A stretch of 14,787 nucleotides of DNA from the NCBI GenBank assembly GCA_903876465.1, contig CAIRAF010000073.1, positions 1 through 14,787 on the forward strand, written 5' to 3'. The notes under the pieces were generated by a model, which was not told where the DNA came from, did not search any database, and was given only the letters and a program-made list of their open reading frames with translations. Position numbers and translations under genes: made by a program. Below, piece by piece: positions 1 through 5,857 of the stretch. Numbering within the stretch: the first letter of the stretch is position 1; every line of letters begins with the position of its first letter. Origin of the DNA: an uncultured bacterium (GTDB lineage: Bacteria; Patescibacteriota; Minisyncoccia; Phycocordibacterales; PALSA-1337).

Positions 1-258
1 ATATATCTAATCTGAAGTCAAAGAGACGCAGAGATGGACAACTCGGAACGATTATTAGTTATTAGAGAGCGCCTAAAAACCCTACTGGATAGCTGATGAT
101 TTTGTTTCGTCAGTTTGTCCAATGGGGTTTTGTTCTTTTCAACCTAAGTAATCTCATTTAGCTGCAATGTCTCAGCGGCTGATTGGGGTAACTTAGTAAT
201 AACTAGCAGCCCCTGAAAAAGCTAGCTAGCTGGTGAGCTGGACAATGTACACCTGCAA
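1..258. other. Left-end intergenic region with strong secondary structure
   Basis: No convincing complete gene lies here. Reading frame 3 is open from the window edge to a TAG at 63-65 (about 20 codons), which could be the tail of a plus-strand gene cut by the edge, but it is too short to judge. After it come a long hairpin at 76-131 (listed separately) and a second nested structure: CTAAGT at 144-149 can pair with ACTTAG at 191-196, enclosing AGCTGC (160-165) paired with GCGGCT (175-180) including a G-U pair. A third pairing, CTAGC (203-207) with GCTAG (221-225), follows. Three consecutive foldable segments suggest a structured RNA or leader, but I see no signature of RNase P RNA, SRP RNA, 6S RNA or tmRNA. 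Confidence 0.4.
76..131. terminator. Long hairpin, possible bidirectional intrinsic terminator
   Basis: The arms AAAACCCTA (76-84) and TGGGGTTTT (123-131) begin a stem that continues through TGGATA/TGTCCA and CTGATGA/TCGTCAG to a short T-rich loop at about 100-106. It has roughly 22 pairs including G-U pairs, one mismatch and one bulge. On the plus strand the stem ends in TTTT followed by GTTCTTTTC; on the minus strand it ends in TTTTT. It could terminate a gene that stops at position 65, or be one domain of a larger structured RNA. Confidence 0.5.
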
Positions 259-411
259 ATGACAACAAAATTTGCACGTTGCTTCCCAATTGGCGACGGA
301 AAGATGGCCTGTGAGTATCATAATGGGAATTGGATAGTCTTCCCAATAAGTGAAGATAATGAGACCAAAAATGAGAAAACCTCCATTAAGGAGGAATCTC
401 AAGAAGAATAA
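259..411 (+). CDS. Possible 50-aa small acidic-tailed protein, unknown function
   Basis: I do not recognise this protein. The open frame begins at ATG 259 and ends at TAA 409-411. The first ~32 residues are mixed polar and hydrophobic (for example GDGKMACEYHNGNWIVFPI) and look like a compact small fold; the last ~18 are highly charged and Glu/Lys rich, ending EESQEE. A clean intrinsic terminator follows 24 nt after the stop, which supports a real transcription unit ending here. Against it, no Shine-Dalgarno sequence precedes the ATG, and an in-frame TAG at 223-225 limits upstream extension. The frame could also be chance inside a structured RNA. Confidence 0.4.
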   Translation: MTTKFARCFPIGDGKMACEYHNGNWIVFPISEDNETKNEKTSIKEESQEE

Positions 412-435
412 CGTAGCAGTTTTTCTTTCGCACTT

Positions 436-455
436 AAGACCTTTCGGGGTCTTTT
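436..455 (+). terminator. Intrinsic terminator
   Basis: A six-base stem AAGACC (436-441) pairs with GGTCTT (448-453) around a TTTCGG-type loop and is followed by TTTTGTGTTTT. The T-rich tail is on the plus strand, so it most likely ends the transcript that covers the 259-411 frame. Confidence 0.75.
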
Positions 456-464
456 GTGTTTTAA

Positions 465-518
465 ATTATAACACTTACTGTAGTCAGAGATACTAGCTTT
501 ATGGGGATAAAGTGTCAA
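465..518 (-). promoter_or_regulatory. Possible leftward promoter(s)
   Basis: On the minus strand TTGACA (513-518) stands 17 bp from TAGTAT (490-495), and a little further on there is an extended -10, TGTTATAAT (473-465). Either could start a leftward transcript just beyond the end of the 218-aa gene. No gene on that strand follows within the window, so these may be chance AT-rich matches. Confidence 0.25.
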
Positions 519-1171
519 GCATTTTCTTTAGGTGTAAACTCAAAATTATCAGTCGGATTATCATACCTGAATATCTCAAATAAAGGCTTTCCTTGTGCAA
601 TTGGATCCCTGTTCCATACACTATCGGATATGTGGAAATATACATTCGGATCGTTTAAGGGTATTTTATACGTGTAAACAGGGTCAATTCCTTGAGAATT
701 AGTTACTTTCCATTCGCCACTTACACGTGAAATTGCAAATTCAAAACCTCTTGCTTTACCATCAAATGTAATTGGTAGTATGAAATCTTCCGGTGTTATA
801 GTGGGATTTATTTGTAATTCAAAAATATCTAATGTACGAATCACAAAACGTACAAGATGTAATGATGGAAAATCGTGCAATGTCGGTAAGTTTCTTTTTG
901 AATCAACTTTACCACTCTCGTCTTTAAGATGTGATACTCCAGATCTGTAATGGTACGAAAACTCATGAACACCCTTCTCAAGATTAAATTGGCTTACAAT
1001 CCCATCTTTATCATGAACCCCAGTAATCACAGGGATTCCACGAATATCTGGGAATACTATTTTTAAGTAAAATTCACCTCTTGAATCCGTTGGATTAGCC
1101 ACATTGAAGATACGGTAATAATTGCCTACGGTATCTTTAATAAAAAATCTTTTGAAAACTAATTTATTCAT
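515..1171 (-). CDS. Unknown 218-aa protein, third gene of the uvrB operon, partner of the HEPN protein
   Basis: I do not recognise this protein. I take the start at ATG 1171 rather than the longer frame from 1186, because ATG 1171 overlaps the stop codon of the preceding gene by 8 nt (ATGAATAA), a typical translational-coupling arrangement. It has no signal peptide or obvious membrane segment. The composition alternates aromatic and hydrophobic residues (RFFIKDTVGNYYRIFNV near the N-terminus, FEIFRYDNPTDNFEF near the C-terminus), suggesting a beta-rich soluble protein. Because it is coupled to a putative HEPN ribonuclease, an antitoxin, sensor or substrate-recognition partner is conceivable, but that is inference only. 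Its AT-rich codon use resembles the HEPN gene more than uvrB. Confidence 0.7.
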   Translation of the reverse strand: MNKLVFKRFFIKDTVGNYYRIFNVANPTDSRGEFYLKIVFPDIRGIPVITGVHDKDGIVSQFNLEKGVHEFSYHYRSGVSHLKDESGKVDSKRNLPTLHDFPSLHLVRFVIRTLDIFELQINPTITPEDFILPITFDGKARGFEFAISRVSGEWKVTNSQGIDPVYTYKIPLNDPNVYFHISDSVWNRDPIAQGKPLFEIFRYDNPTDNFEFTPKENA

Positions 1172-1985
1172 TACTATAAGTAACAATTTTCTCGTTTAAT
1201 ATTGCACATTCAGTGAAAAATAAAACTAGGTATGCAAAATTTGTAGCAATTAAAAGCGGAAATTCGTATTTTATGGGCTTCTGTTTATGGATGATCTTTG
1301 CGTTTCTAAGAAGTCGACCACAATTCAAGCCAATTACCAAATCCTTGCTTACGCCATAACGCGCTAATTTTGTTTTATCGTCGATCAAAGTACTTAATTT
1401 TCCGCCTAGAGCATTCTTAGTTTTTAATTCAGGGTCTAAATTTAATACGTTATCGAGAAGTGTGACAGATTCCGTTACAAGGCCATGTGCGTCACTGGAC
1501 TCATACTTAGCCTGAATTAATTCAAGTGATGAGGCAATATGCTTGATAGATTCAATCTCAGATATCTGCTTTATTAACCAAAGTGGAACTAAACGTTTTT
1601 CCTCAATTTTATTCTTGAGAGCATTTTTCGCTGAGGAGAAGGCGACCTTTGAGTAATAAAAACTACCAGATAAAATATACCTCCCAGTTTTATAAGAGAA
1701 AATACCCTTCTCGATTTCTTCATGAAATGGTCCTATTGTATTAACGATTTCTTCGACGTCCTCTCCCATCATTTGTCGAAATTTTCTTTTTTCAGTTTTA
1801 GAACTAAAGTGATCTAGGAAACTACGGATCATGATCGAGTCAACACCAACTTCATAAAAAACGTTTACACACTCCGATATCCAGTCAATAATTTCTGATT
1901 CTGTAAACGTAGTCAGACCAGCTTGAGTGAACGCCTCAAGTTTCTTAATTTTTTGCATTACTTGTTCAATTTGACTGCTATTCAT
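1164..1985 (-). CDS. Putative HEPN-domain ribonuclease-like protein (273 aa)
   Basis: The C-terminal third carries R227-N228-x4-H233 (RNAKIIH), matching the R-[NDH]-x4-6-H catalytic motif of HEPN RNases. It is flanked by helical, hydrophobic segments (KDLVIGLNCGRLL before, PLLIATNFAYLVLFF after), as in abortive-infection-type HEPN domains. HEPN proteins with this motif are commonly metal-independent RNases in toxin-antitoxin, abortive-infection and CRISPR effector systems. The N-terminal ~180 residues are mostly alpha-helical and unrecognised. The gene starts 3 nt after the uvrB stop, with AGAGGA about 10 nt upstream of the ATG, so it is co-transcribed and probably translationally coupled with uvrB. 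The next gene overlaps its end by 8 nt. RNase activity is inferred from the motif and helical context only; the family could instead be a catalytically inactive helical protein. Confidence 0.75.
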   Translation of the reverse strand: MNSSQIEQVMQKIKKLEAFTQAGLTTFTESEIIDWISECVNVFYEVGVDSIMIRSFLDHFSSKTEKRKFRQMMGEDVEEIVNTIGPFHEEIEKGIFSYKTGRYILSGSFYYSKVAFSSAKNALKNKIEEKRLVPLWLIKQISEIESIKHIASSLELIQAKYESSDAHGLVTESVTLLDNVLNLDPELKTKNALGGKLSTLIDDKTKLARYGVSKDLVIGLNCGRLLRNAKIIHKQKPIKYEFPLLIATNFAYLVLFFTECAILNEKIVTYSNE

Positions 1986-1988
1986 AAC

Positions 1989-4064
1989 TTATTTCCTCTT
2001 TTTACCACCTTTCCTCCCCGGCACACCCATTTTCTCTTCCAACTTAAAAAGCTCATCACGTATGAGTGCTGCAGTCTCAAAGTCGAGCGCTTGCACAGCT
2101 TCAGCCATAGCTTCCTCCTTCATACGATACAACTTCTTTGGATCGGTCTTGGCGAGTTCTTCATCGATGGCGACGAGTGCGTTGACGGCCTTGTCATGCT
2201 CAGTGCGCAACTGGTCGGTGATGTCGTGAATAGCCTTGATGATGGTGGTTGGGGTGATGCCATGCTTGGTCTTGTAGGCGACTTGAATGGCGCGACGACG
2301 ATCGGTTTCGCGGATGGCATTCTTCATGGAGTCGGTCATGTTGTCGGCATAGAGGATGACGCGACCAGCGGAGTTACGTGCCGCACGACCGATAGTCTGG
2401 ATGAGACTGGTCTCTGAGCGGAGGAAGCCTTCTTTATCAGCATCGAGGATACCGATGAGAGACACTTCAGGCAGATCCAGTCCTTCACGGAGCAAGTTGA
2501 CGCCGACGATGATATCGTACTTCCCTCTGCGGAAATCTGTCAGGATATTGATGCGCTCGATCGTTTTGATATCACTGTGGAGGTATGACGCTTTTATCTT
2601 CTTTTCTTTGAGGTATTCAGATAGATCCTCAGCCATTTTCTTGGTGAGAGTTGTTGCAATGACACGGAAACCGCTCTTGATAGTCTTTTCCGCTTCTTCG
2701 ATGAAGTCGAATATCTGACCCTTGTAGCCACTCGCTGTATTTTCACGGATAGGTTTGATATCAACCACTGGATCGATGAGACCGGTCGGACGGATGACTT
2801 GCTCGACCACATTTTGTGACTCAGCTACTTCATATTTGCCTGGCGTTGCTGAGGTATAAATCATCGGACCGACACGTTCGAGGAACTCGGGGAATTTGAG
2901 CGGTCTATTGTCCTTGGCAGACGGCAAACGGAAACCATGCTCGATGAGAGTCTCTTTGCGTGAAGCATCGCCGGCATACATGCCATTGAGCTGTGGAATG
3001 GTGACATGCGACTCATCGATAACGGTCAGGAAGTCTGGCTTACCGTCTTTGTCTTTTGGAAAATATGCCAGCAAACTATCTGGTGCTTCACCAGGCATCT
3101 TGCCACTGAAATGACGTGAATAGTTCTCGATACCGTTGGTATAGCCGATCTCCTTGATCATTGAAAGGTCATACTTCACACGACGCTTGAGACGCTCTGC
3201 TTCGAGCATCTTGCCTCCCTTTTCGAGTACTTTGAGTCTATCTACCAGCTCAGCTTGGATGGTCTTATACGCTTTTGCACTCTGTTCATCAGAAGAAATG
3301 AAATGCTTGGCTGGGAAAATGAAGATAGCTTCATGAGATGCACGTACTGAACGACTGACTGGATCGAGTTCGGTGATGAGTGAGATAACCGCTTCGCCTT
3401 TGGCATTGGTATCATACTCAATACGATAAATCGTCTTTTCATTGACAGGCATAACTTCGAGCATGTTGCCGATAGCGCGGAAATTGCCTGATTTCAAATC
3501 GGCTGTTGTTCTTTCAAAATGAATGTCGATCAGTTTGCGGATGAGCTCAGCACGAGAAAGTTCCATGCCGATTTTGAGTTTGAGATTCACCTTTTCATAT
3601 TCCTCAGGACTACCCAAACCGTAAATACAAGAAACCGATGCCACGATGATGACATCTTTTCTTGTTAAGAGAGCTTGTGTTGAAGCGTGGCGAAGTCTTT
3701 CAATTTCTTCATTGATCATAGCTTCCTTCTCAATGTAAGTGTCACTTGAAGGTATGTAGGCTTCCGGCTGGTAATAATCGTAATAAGAAACGAAATAGTG
3801 AACGGCATTATGAGGAAAAAATTCGCGGTACTCCTGGGCCAGCTGTGCGGCCAGGGTTTTGTTATGCGCAATGACGAGGGTTGGTTTGTTGAACTGAGTT
3901 ATGACATTAGCCGCCGTAAAGGTCTTGCCTGAACCAGTGACACCGAGCAAGGTTTGCTTGGTAAAACCCTTCTTGAGGCCATCCACGAGGCCTGAAATAG
4001 CCTTTGGTTGATCACCAGCAGGTTTGTAGGGTGTTGCGAGTTGAAAGAGGGGTTTGGCAGACAT
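1989..4064 (-). CDS. uvrB: UvrABC excinuclease subunit B
   Basis: UvrB is the damage-verifying, ATP-driven subunit of nucleotide excision repair; it receives DNA from UvrA and recruits UvrC. This protein has 691 aa, close to the usual ~660-680. The Walker A motif GVTGSGKT is at residues 41-48. The beta-hairpin region that inserts between DNA strands (YYDYYQPEAYIP and onward) spans about 94-127. The Walker B-type IDESH is at 349-353, helicase motif VI QTIGRAARN at 556-564, and a C-terminal UVR motif for UvrC contact at about 645-680, followed by a basic tail ending GGKKRK. The ATG at 4064 gives the expected N-terminus (FQLATPYKPAGDQPKAI). Transcription starts about 180 nt upstream at a consensus promoter, and an intrinsic terminator lies inside the leader. 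No SOS-type operator was recognised. The HEPN gene follows immediately. Confidence 0.98.
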   Translation of the reverse strand: MSAKPLFQLATPYKPAGDQPKAISGLVDGLKKGFTKQTLLGVTGSGKTFTAANVITQFNKPTLVIAHNKTLAAQLAQEYREFFPHNAVHYFVSYYDYYQPEAYIPSSDTYIEKEAMINEEIERLRHASTQALLTRKDVIIVASVSCIYGLGSPEEYEKVNLKLKIGMELSRAELIRKLIDIHFERTTADLKSGNFRAIGNMLEVMPVNEKTIYRIEYDTNAKGEAVISLITELDPVSRSVRASHEAIFIFPAKHFISSDEQSAKAYKTIQAELVDRLKVLEKGGKMLEAERLKRRVKYDLSMIKEIGYTNGIENYSRHFSGKMPGEAPDSLLAYFPKDKDGKPDFLTVIDESHVTIPQLNGMYAGDASRKETLIEHGFRLPSAKDNRPLKFPEFLERVGPMIYTSATPGKYEVAESQNVVEQVIRPTGLIDPVVDIKPIRENTASGYKGQIFDFIEEAEKTIKSGFRVIATTLTKKMAEDLSEYLKEKKIKASYLHSDIKTIERINILTDFRRGKYDIIVGVNLLREGLDLPEVSLIGILDADKEGFLRSETSLIQTIGRAARNSAGRVILYADNMTDSMKNAIRETDRRRAIQVAYKTKHGITPTTIIKAIHDITDQLRTEHDKAVNALVAIDEELAKTDPKKLYRMKEEAMAEAVQALDFETAALIRDELFKLEEKMGVPGRKGGKKRK

Positions 4065-4115
4065 CGTATGACAATAGTACGATAAATATGGCCTTTTGGC
4101 GAGGATTTCAGCAAT

Positions 4116-4145
4116 AAAAAAGACGGCACCGATTGCTCGACGCCG
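4116..4145 (-). terminator. Intrinsic terminator inside the uvrB leader
   Basis: On the minus strand, CGGCGTCGA (4145-4137) pairs with TCGGTGCCG (4132-4124), nine pairs including a tandem G-U, closing a GCAA tetraloop. CTTTTTTA follows almost at once, with six Ts at 4121-4116. It sits about 50 nt upstream of the uvrB start, between the promoter and the gene. Confidence 0.75.
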
Positions 4146-4246
4146 ACTTGTGTGAACCCTACAATTAACGATTGGGAACGGCGGCGCGACTATTGTCGTT
4201 GCACTGCCACTCGATAACTGTACCTAATTCACAAAATTTGACTATT
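4116..4246 (-). ncRNA. Candidate ~130-nt leader RNA / attenuator upstream of uvrB
   Basis: A consensus promoter (4252-4279) and an intrinsic terminator (4116-4145) bracket about 130 nt with internal structure: CGAC-AATA-GTCG is a perfect short hairpin, and TGTGAA near the 5' end can pair with TTCACA near the terminator. The product could be a stand-alone small RNA, or an attenuating leader whose terminator is overridden to express uvrB. I recognise no known RNA family or riboswitch and no leader peptide. Confidence 0.45.
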
Positions 4247-4251
4247 TAATG

Positions 4252-4279
4252 ATTATACACTTTATTTACAAAGTGTCAA
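4252..4279 (-). promoter_or_regulatory. Consensus sigma-70-type promoter for uvrB leader
   Basis: Minus strand: TTGACA (4279-4274), 16-bp spacer, TATAAT (4257-4252), both hexamers perfect. The predicted start is near 4246, giving uvrB a leader of about 180 nt. Confidence 0.85.
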
Positions 4280-4300
4280 TGGTATGGGTTGTAGCATATT

Positions 4301-4309
4301 TGTTATAAT
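4301..4309 (+). promoter_or_regulatory. Extended -10 promoter for the DUF456-like gene
   Basis: TGTTATAAT (TG-n-TATAAT) on the plus strand ends 10 nt before ATG 4320. The predicted start at about 4316-4317 makes the mRNA nearly leaderless. The matching -35 position (4281-4286) has no consensus hexamer, which an extended -10 tolerates. That site lies 2 bp from the -35 of the divergent uvrB promoter. Confidence 0.65.
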
Positions 4310-4319
4310 ACTGCACAAT

Positions 4320-4799
4320 ATGACTATATTTCTCATTATCTTGGCAGCTCTCCTCATGATCCCTGGCATCATCGCAATTGCTTTCATGCTACCCGGTGTT
4401 CCCTATCTTTTTATTATTGCTCTCATCTATGGTTTTATCGATCACTTCAATCGTCTTTCCCTCAAAGAATTAGCGGTACTCGGTGTACTTGCGGTAATTT
4501 CTATCATAGTTGATCAGTCAGCCGGACTTATCGCTGCGAGATATGGCGGCGCTCGTGGTAAAACTTTTCTCTACGGAATAGCTGGCGCTATTGTTGGCAC
4601 TTTCATGCTTCCGCTTTTTGGTGGATTCATCGGACTCTTCATCGGAATTATTATTGGTGAATTGATCAGAAAGCGCAGTCACGCCGAAGCAATCAAGGCG
4701 GCGACCGCTGGGGTTATTGGTTCAATAACTGGTATAACTATTAATATTTTTATTGGGGTTGTTTTCCTAACACTTTTCTTGGTGTTTGTGATACGATAA
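4320..4799 (+). CDS. DUF456-like small integral membrane protein (159 aa)
   Basis: This is a hydrophobic polytopic membrane protein resembling the DUF456 family, whose function is not established. From ATG 4320 hydrophobic segments lie at about residues 3-40 (a hairpin around LPGVP), 48-66, 84-115 and 125-157. The central part is glycine-rich in a zipper-like pattern (GIAGAIVGTFMLPLFGGFIG), followed by GELIRKRSHAEAIKAATAG, which matches the conserved E-x-A-x-K-A-G region I associate with the family. I prefer ATG 4320 to the in-frame ATG at 4284, because the extended -10 promoter at 4301-4309 would start transcription downstream of 4284. A strong terminator (4867-4907) follows, so the gene is probably monocistronic. 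Confidence 0.85.
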   Translation: MTIFLIILAALLMIPGIIAIAFMLPGVPYLFIIALIYGFIDHFNRLSLKELAVLGVLAVISIIVDQSAGLIAARYGGARGKTFLYGIAGAIVGTFMLPLFGGFIGLFIGIIIGELIRKRSHAEAIKAATAGVIGSITGITINIFIGVVFLTLFLVFVIR

Positions 4800-4866
4800 T
4801 TTTTGTCCGGTAGACTATCAAACTGAATGGTCTTCACTTGATGGTTGGTAGGGGGGTATATGACAT

Positions 4867-4907
4867 GGTGAACACGGATATCTTCTATTCGTGTTCACCT
4901 AATTTTT
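4867..4907 (+). terminator. Intrinsic terminator between the DUF456-like gene and rnhB
   Basis: A perfect 10-bp stem, GGTGAACACG (4867-4876) with CGTGTTCACC (4890-4899), has a 13-nt loop and is followed by TAATTTTTATTT on the plus strand. It ends the plus-strand gene. The stem touches the rnhB stop codon (4899-4901), so it may also protect the 3' end of the converging rnhB mRNA, although the minus strand lacks a T-run. Confidence 0.85.
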
Positions 4908-5531
4908 ATTTAATTTTAGATTCTTCAAGAAACTTTTTCGATGAGTTGGGAGTAGTCCATGCTTCTTAATCGCCTCATAATGAGAACGTGTTCCATATCC
5001 CTTATGTTTCTCGAATCCATATTTGGAATGTTTCTTGGCAAGTAAATTCATTTTTCTATCTCGCAAGACTTTGGCACAAATAGAGGCAAGTGCTATGACT
5101 AATTCTTTTTCATCACCTTTTATAATTGTTTTTTGATTAACGAATTCAGGTGGAGCTTTAAGTCCGCCGTCAAGAAGAACTCCAGCTTTGCGTGGATCAA
5201 TACGTAATCCGTTGAGTGAAATTTTTAAAGCATTTTTGATTGCAAACGATAATCCTTTTGTATCTATTACTTTCTCACTTTGAAATGTAACAGCGTAATC
5301 GACAAGACCCAACTTTTGAGTTTTTTGAATAATATCGAACCAACCTTCCCTTTGCTGTTCAGTTAATTGTTTTGACTCCTTGACTCCACGAAATATTTTG
5401 CGAATTTTAGGTAAATTTTTAATTGAAATACAGAAAGCGCTGACAGCAACTGGACCAGCAATAGGTCCACGACCGACTTCGTCTATGCCGATGAGGAATT
5501 GCGGTCTTATCTTAATATTTAAGGATTTCAT
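4899..5531 (-). CDS. rnhB: Ribonuclease HII
   Basis: RNase HII cleaves the RNA strand of RNA-DNA hybrids and starts removal of single ribonucleotides misincorporated into DNA. The protein has 210 aa from ATG 5531, normal for the family. Motif GIDEVGRGPIAGP places the first acidic residues at D17 and E18. LLDGG gives D121 and KVLRDRK gives D158, completing the four-residue metal site. The signature KGDEKELVIALASICAKVLR and the C-terminal KGYGTRSHYEAIKKHG are also typical. A longer frame begins at 5579, but it would translate the downstream arm of the terminator hairpin of the adjacent RNA gene and add a non-homologous N-terminus, so I reject it. No clear dedicated promoter is visible; expression may come from the AT-rich 5532-5567 stretch or from read-through of the upstream RNA. 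Confidence 0.97.
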   Translation of the reverse strand: MKSLNIKIRPQFLIGIDEVGRGPIAGPVAVSAFCISIKNLPKIRKIFRGVKESKQLTEQQREGWFDIIQKTQKLGLVDYAVTFQSEKVIDTKGLSFAIKNALKISLNGLRIDPRKAGVLLDGGLKAPPEFVNQKTIIKGDEKELVIALASICAKVLRDRKMNLLAKKHSKYGFEKHKGYGTRSHYEAIKKHGLLPTHRKSFLKNLKLNKN

Positions 5532-5561
5532 TAATAAGATGATGATACAATATATATAAAT

Positions 5562-5604
5562 AAAAAACCTCGTCCGCATAATCTAGAATAATCTGCGAAC
5601 GAGG
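5562..5604 (-). terminator. Intrinsic terminator of the 16S-like RNA
   Basis: Minus strand: CCTCGTTCGCA (5604-5594) pairs with TGCGGACGAGG (5578-5568), 11 pairs with one G-U, followed directly by six Ts (5567-5562). It lies 30 nt upstream of the rnhB start codon. Confidence 0.88.
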
Positions 5605-5788
5605 TCGTGCATGTCGATTGTGCCGTGTTTGGCTAGTCGCAGTTATGCGACATAGCTACCCGTCGTAGTCTTGGTGGGCTATTACCCCGCCAACAAACTG
5701 ATAGGCCGAAGATCCTCACCATAGGGATGATTGGTATCCGCGTATTACTCATACCGAGCATAAAGCTCGTCACGGCGCTCGCACTAAT
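5562..5788 (-). ncRNA. 16S rRNA 5'-domain-like small RNA with its own promoter and terminator
   Basis: Read on the minus strand, the centre is recognisable 16S sequence. ATGAGTAATACGCGGATACC (about 5752-5733) corresponds to the GTGAGTAA region near E. coli 115-135. GGCCTATCAG (5707-5698), GGGGTAAT (5688-5681), CCACCAAG (5677-5670) and ACGACGGGTAGCT (5665-5653) correspond to helix 11 and its flanks (about E. coli 230-290). A perfect hairpin GTCGCA-TAAC-TGCGAC (5651-5636) replaces helix 12, and TAGCCAAACACGG (5635-5623) resembles the following CAGCCACACTGG. The variable helices 8-10 are reduced to a short CTTCGG-containing linker. The unit has a promoter (5793-5820) and terminator (5562-5604) of its own. 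At ~227 nt it cannot be a functional rRNA, and no other 16S parts lie nearby. I infer a 16S-derived regulatory or protein-binding RNA; the alternative is a decaying rRNA fragment. Confidence 0.8.
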
Positions 5789-5792
5789 CGGC

Positions 5793-5820
5793 ACTATACC
5801 ACTCCTTAAACCAACGTCAA
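5793..5820 (-). promoter_or_regulatory. Promoter of the 16S-like RNA
   Basis: Minus strand: TTGACG (5820-5815), 16-bp spacer, TATAGT (5798-5793). The start is predicted at or near A5788. The architecture matches the promoters of the uvrB leader and the PKD-repeat gene in this window. Confidence 0.8.
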
Positions 5821-5822
5821 AC

Positions 5823-5851
5823 TTTCAATTTTGCTTTACAAACTGTAAACT
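5823..5851 (+). promoter_or_regulatory. Candidate dnaE promoter giving a leaderless mRNA
   Basis: TTTCAA (5823-5828), 17-bp spacer, TAAACT (5846-5851). The predicted +1 is near 5858, the A of the dnaE ATG. The hexamers are imperfect. The -35 lies 2 bp from that of the divergent 16S-like RNA promoter. Confidence 0.4.
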
Positions 5852-5857
5852 AAGCAT

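Noticed and set aside
240..300. tmRNA tag reading frame (GCA AAT GAC AAC AAA resembles the start of an ANDN-type tag)
   Set aside because: The frame continues without a tag-like ALAA ending, and no tRNA-like acceptor or T-arm is present at either side.
1923..2718. Plus-strand open frames opposite uvrB
   Set aside because: They are antisense to a strongly conserved gene, have no family resemblance and reflect its codon pattern.
4065..4283. SOS (LexA) operator upstream of uvrB
   Set aside because: No GAAC-N4-GTTC-like or CTGT-N8-ACAG palindrome was found near the promoter.
5532..5579. Longer RnhB starting at 5579
   Set aside because: The extra 16 residues would be translated from the terminator arm and T-run of the upstream RNA gene and do not resemble RNase HII.
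5562..5788. Annotation as a normal (partial) 16S rRNA gene
   Set aside because: Only a condensed part of the 5' domain is present, bounded by its own promoter and terminator. No other conserved 16S segment, such as the 530 loop or the anti-Shine-Dalgarno tail, occurs in the window.
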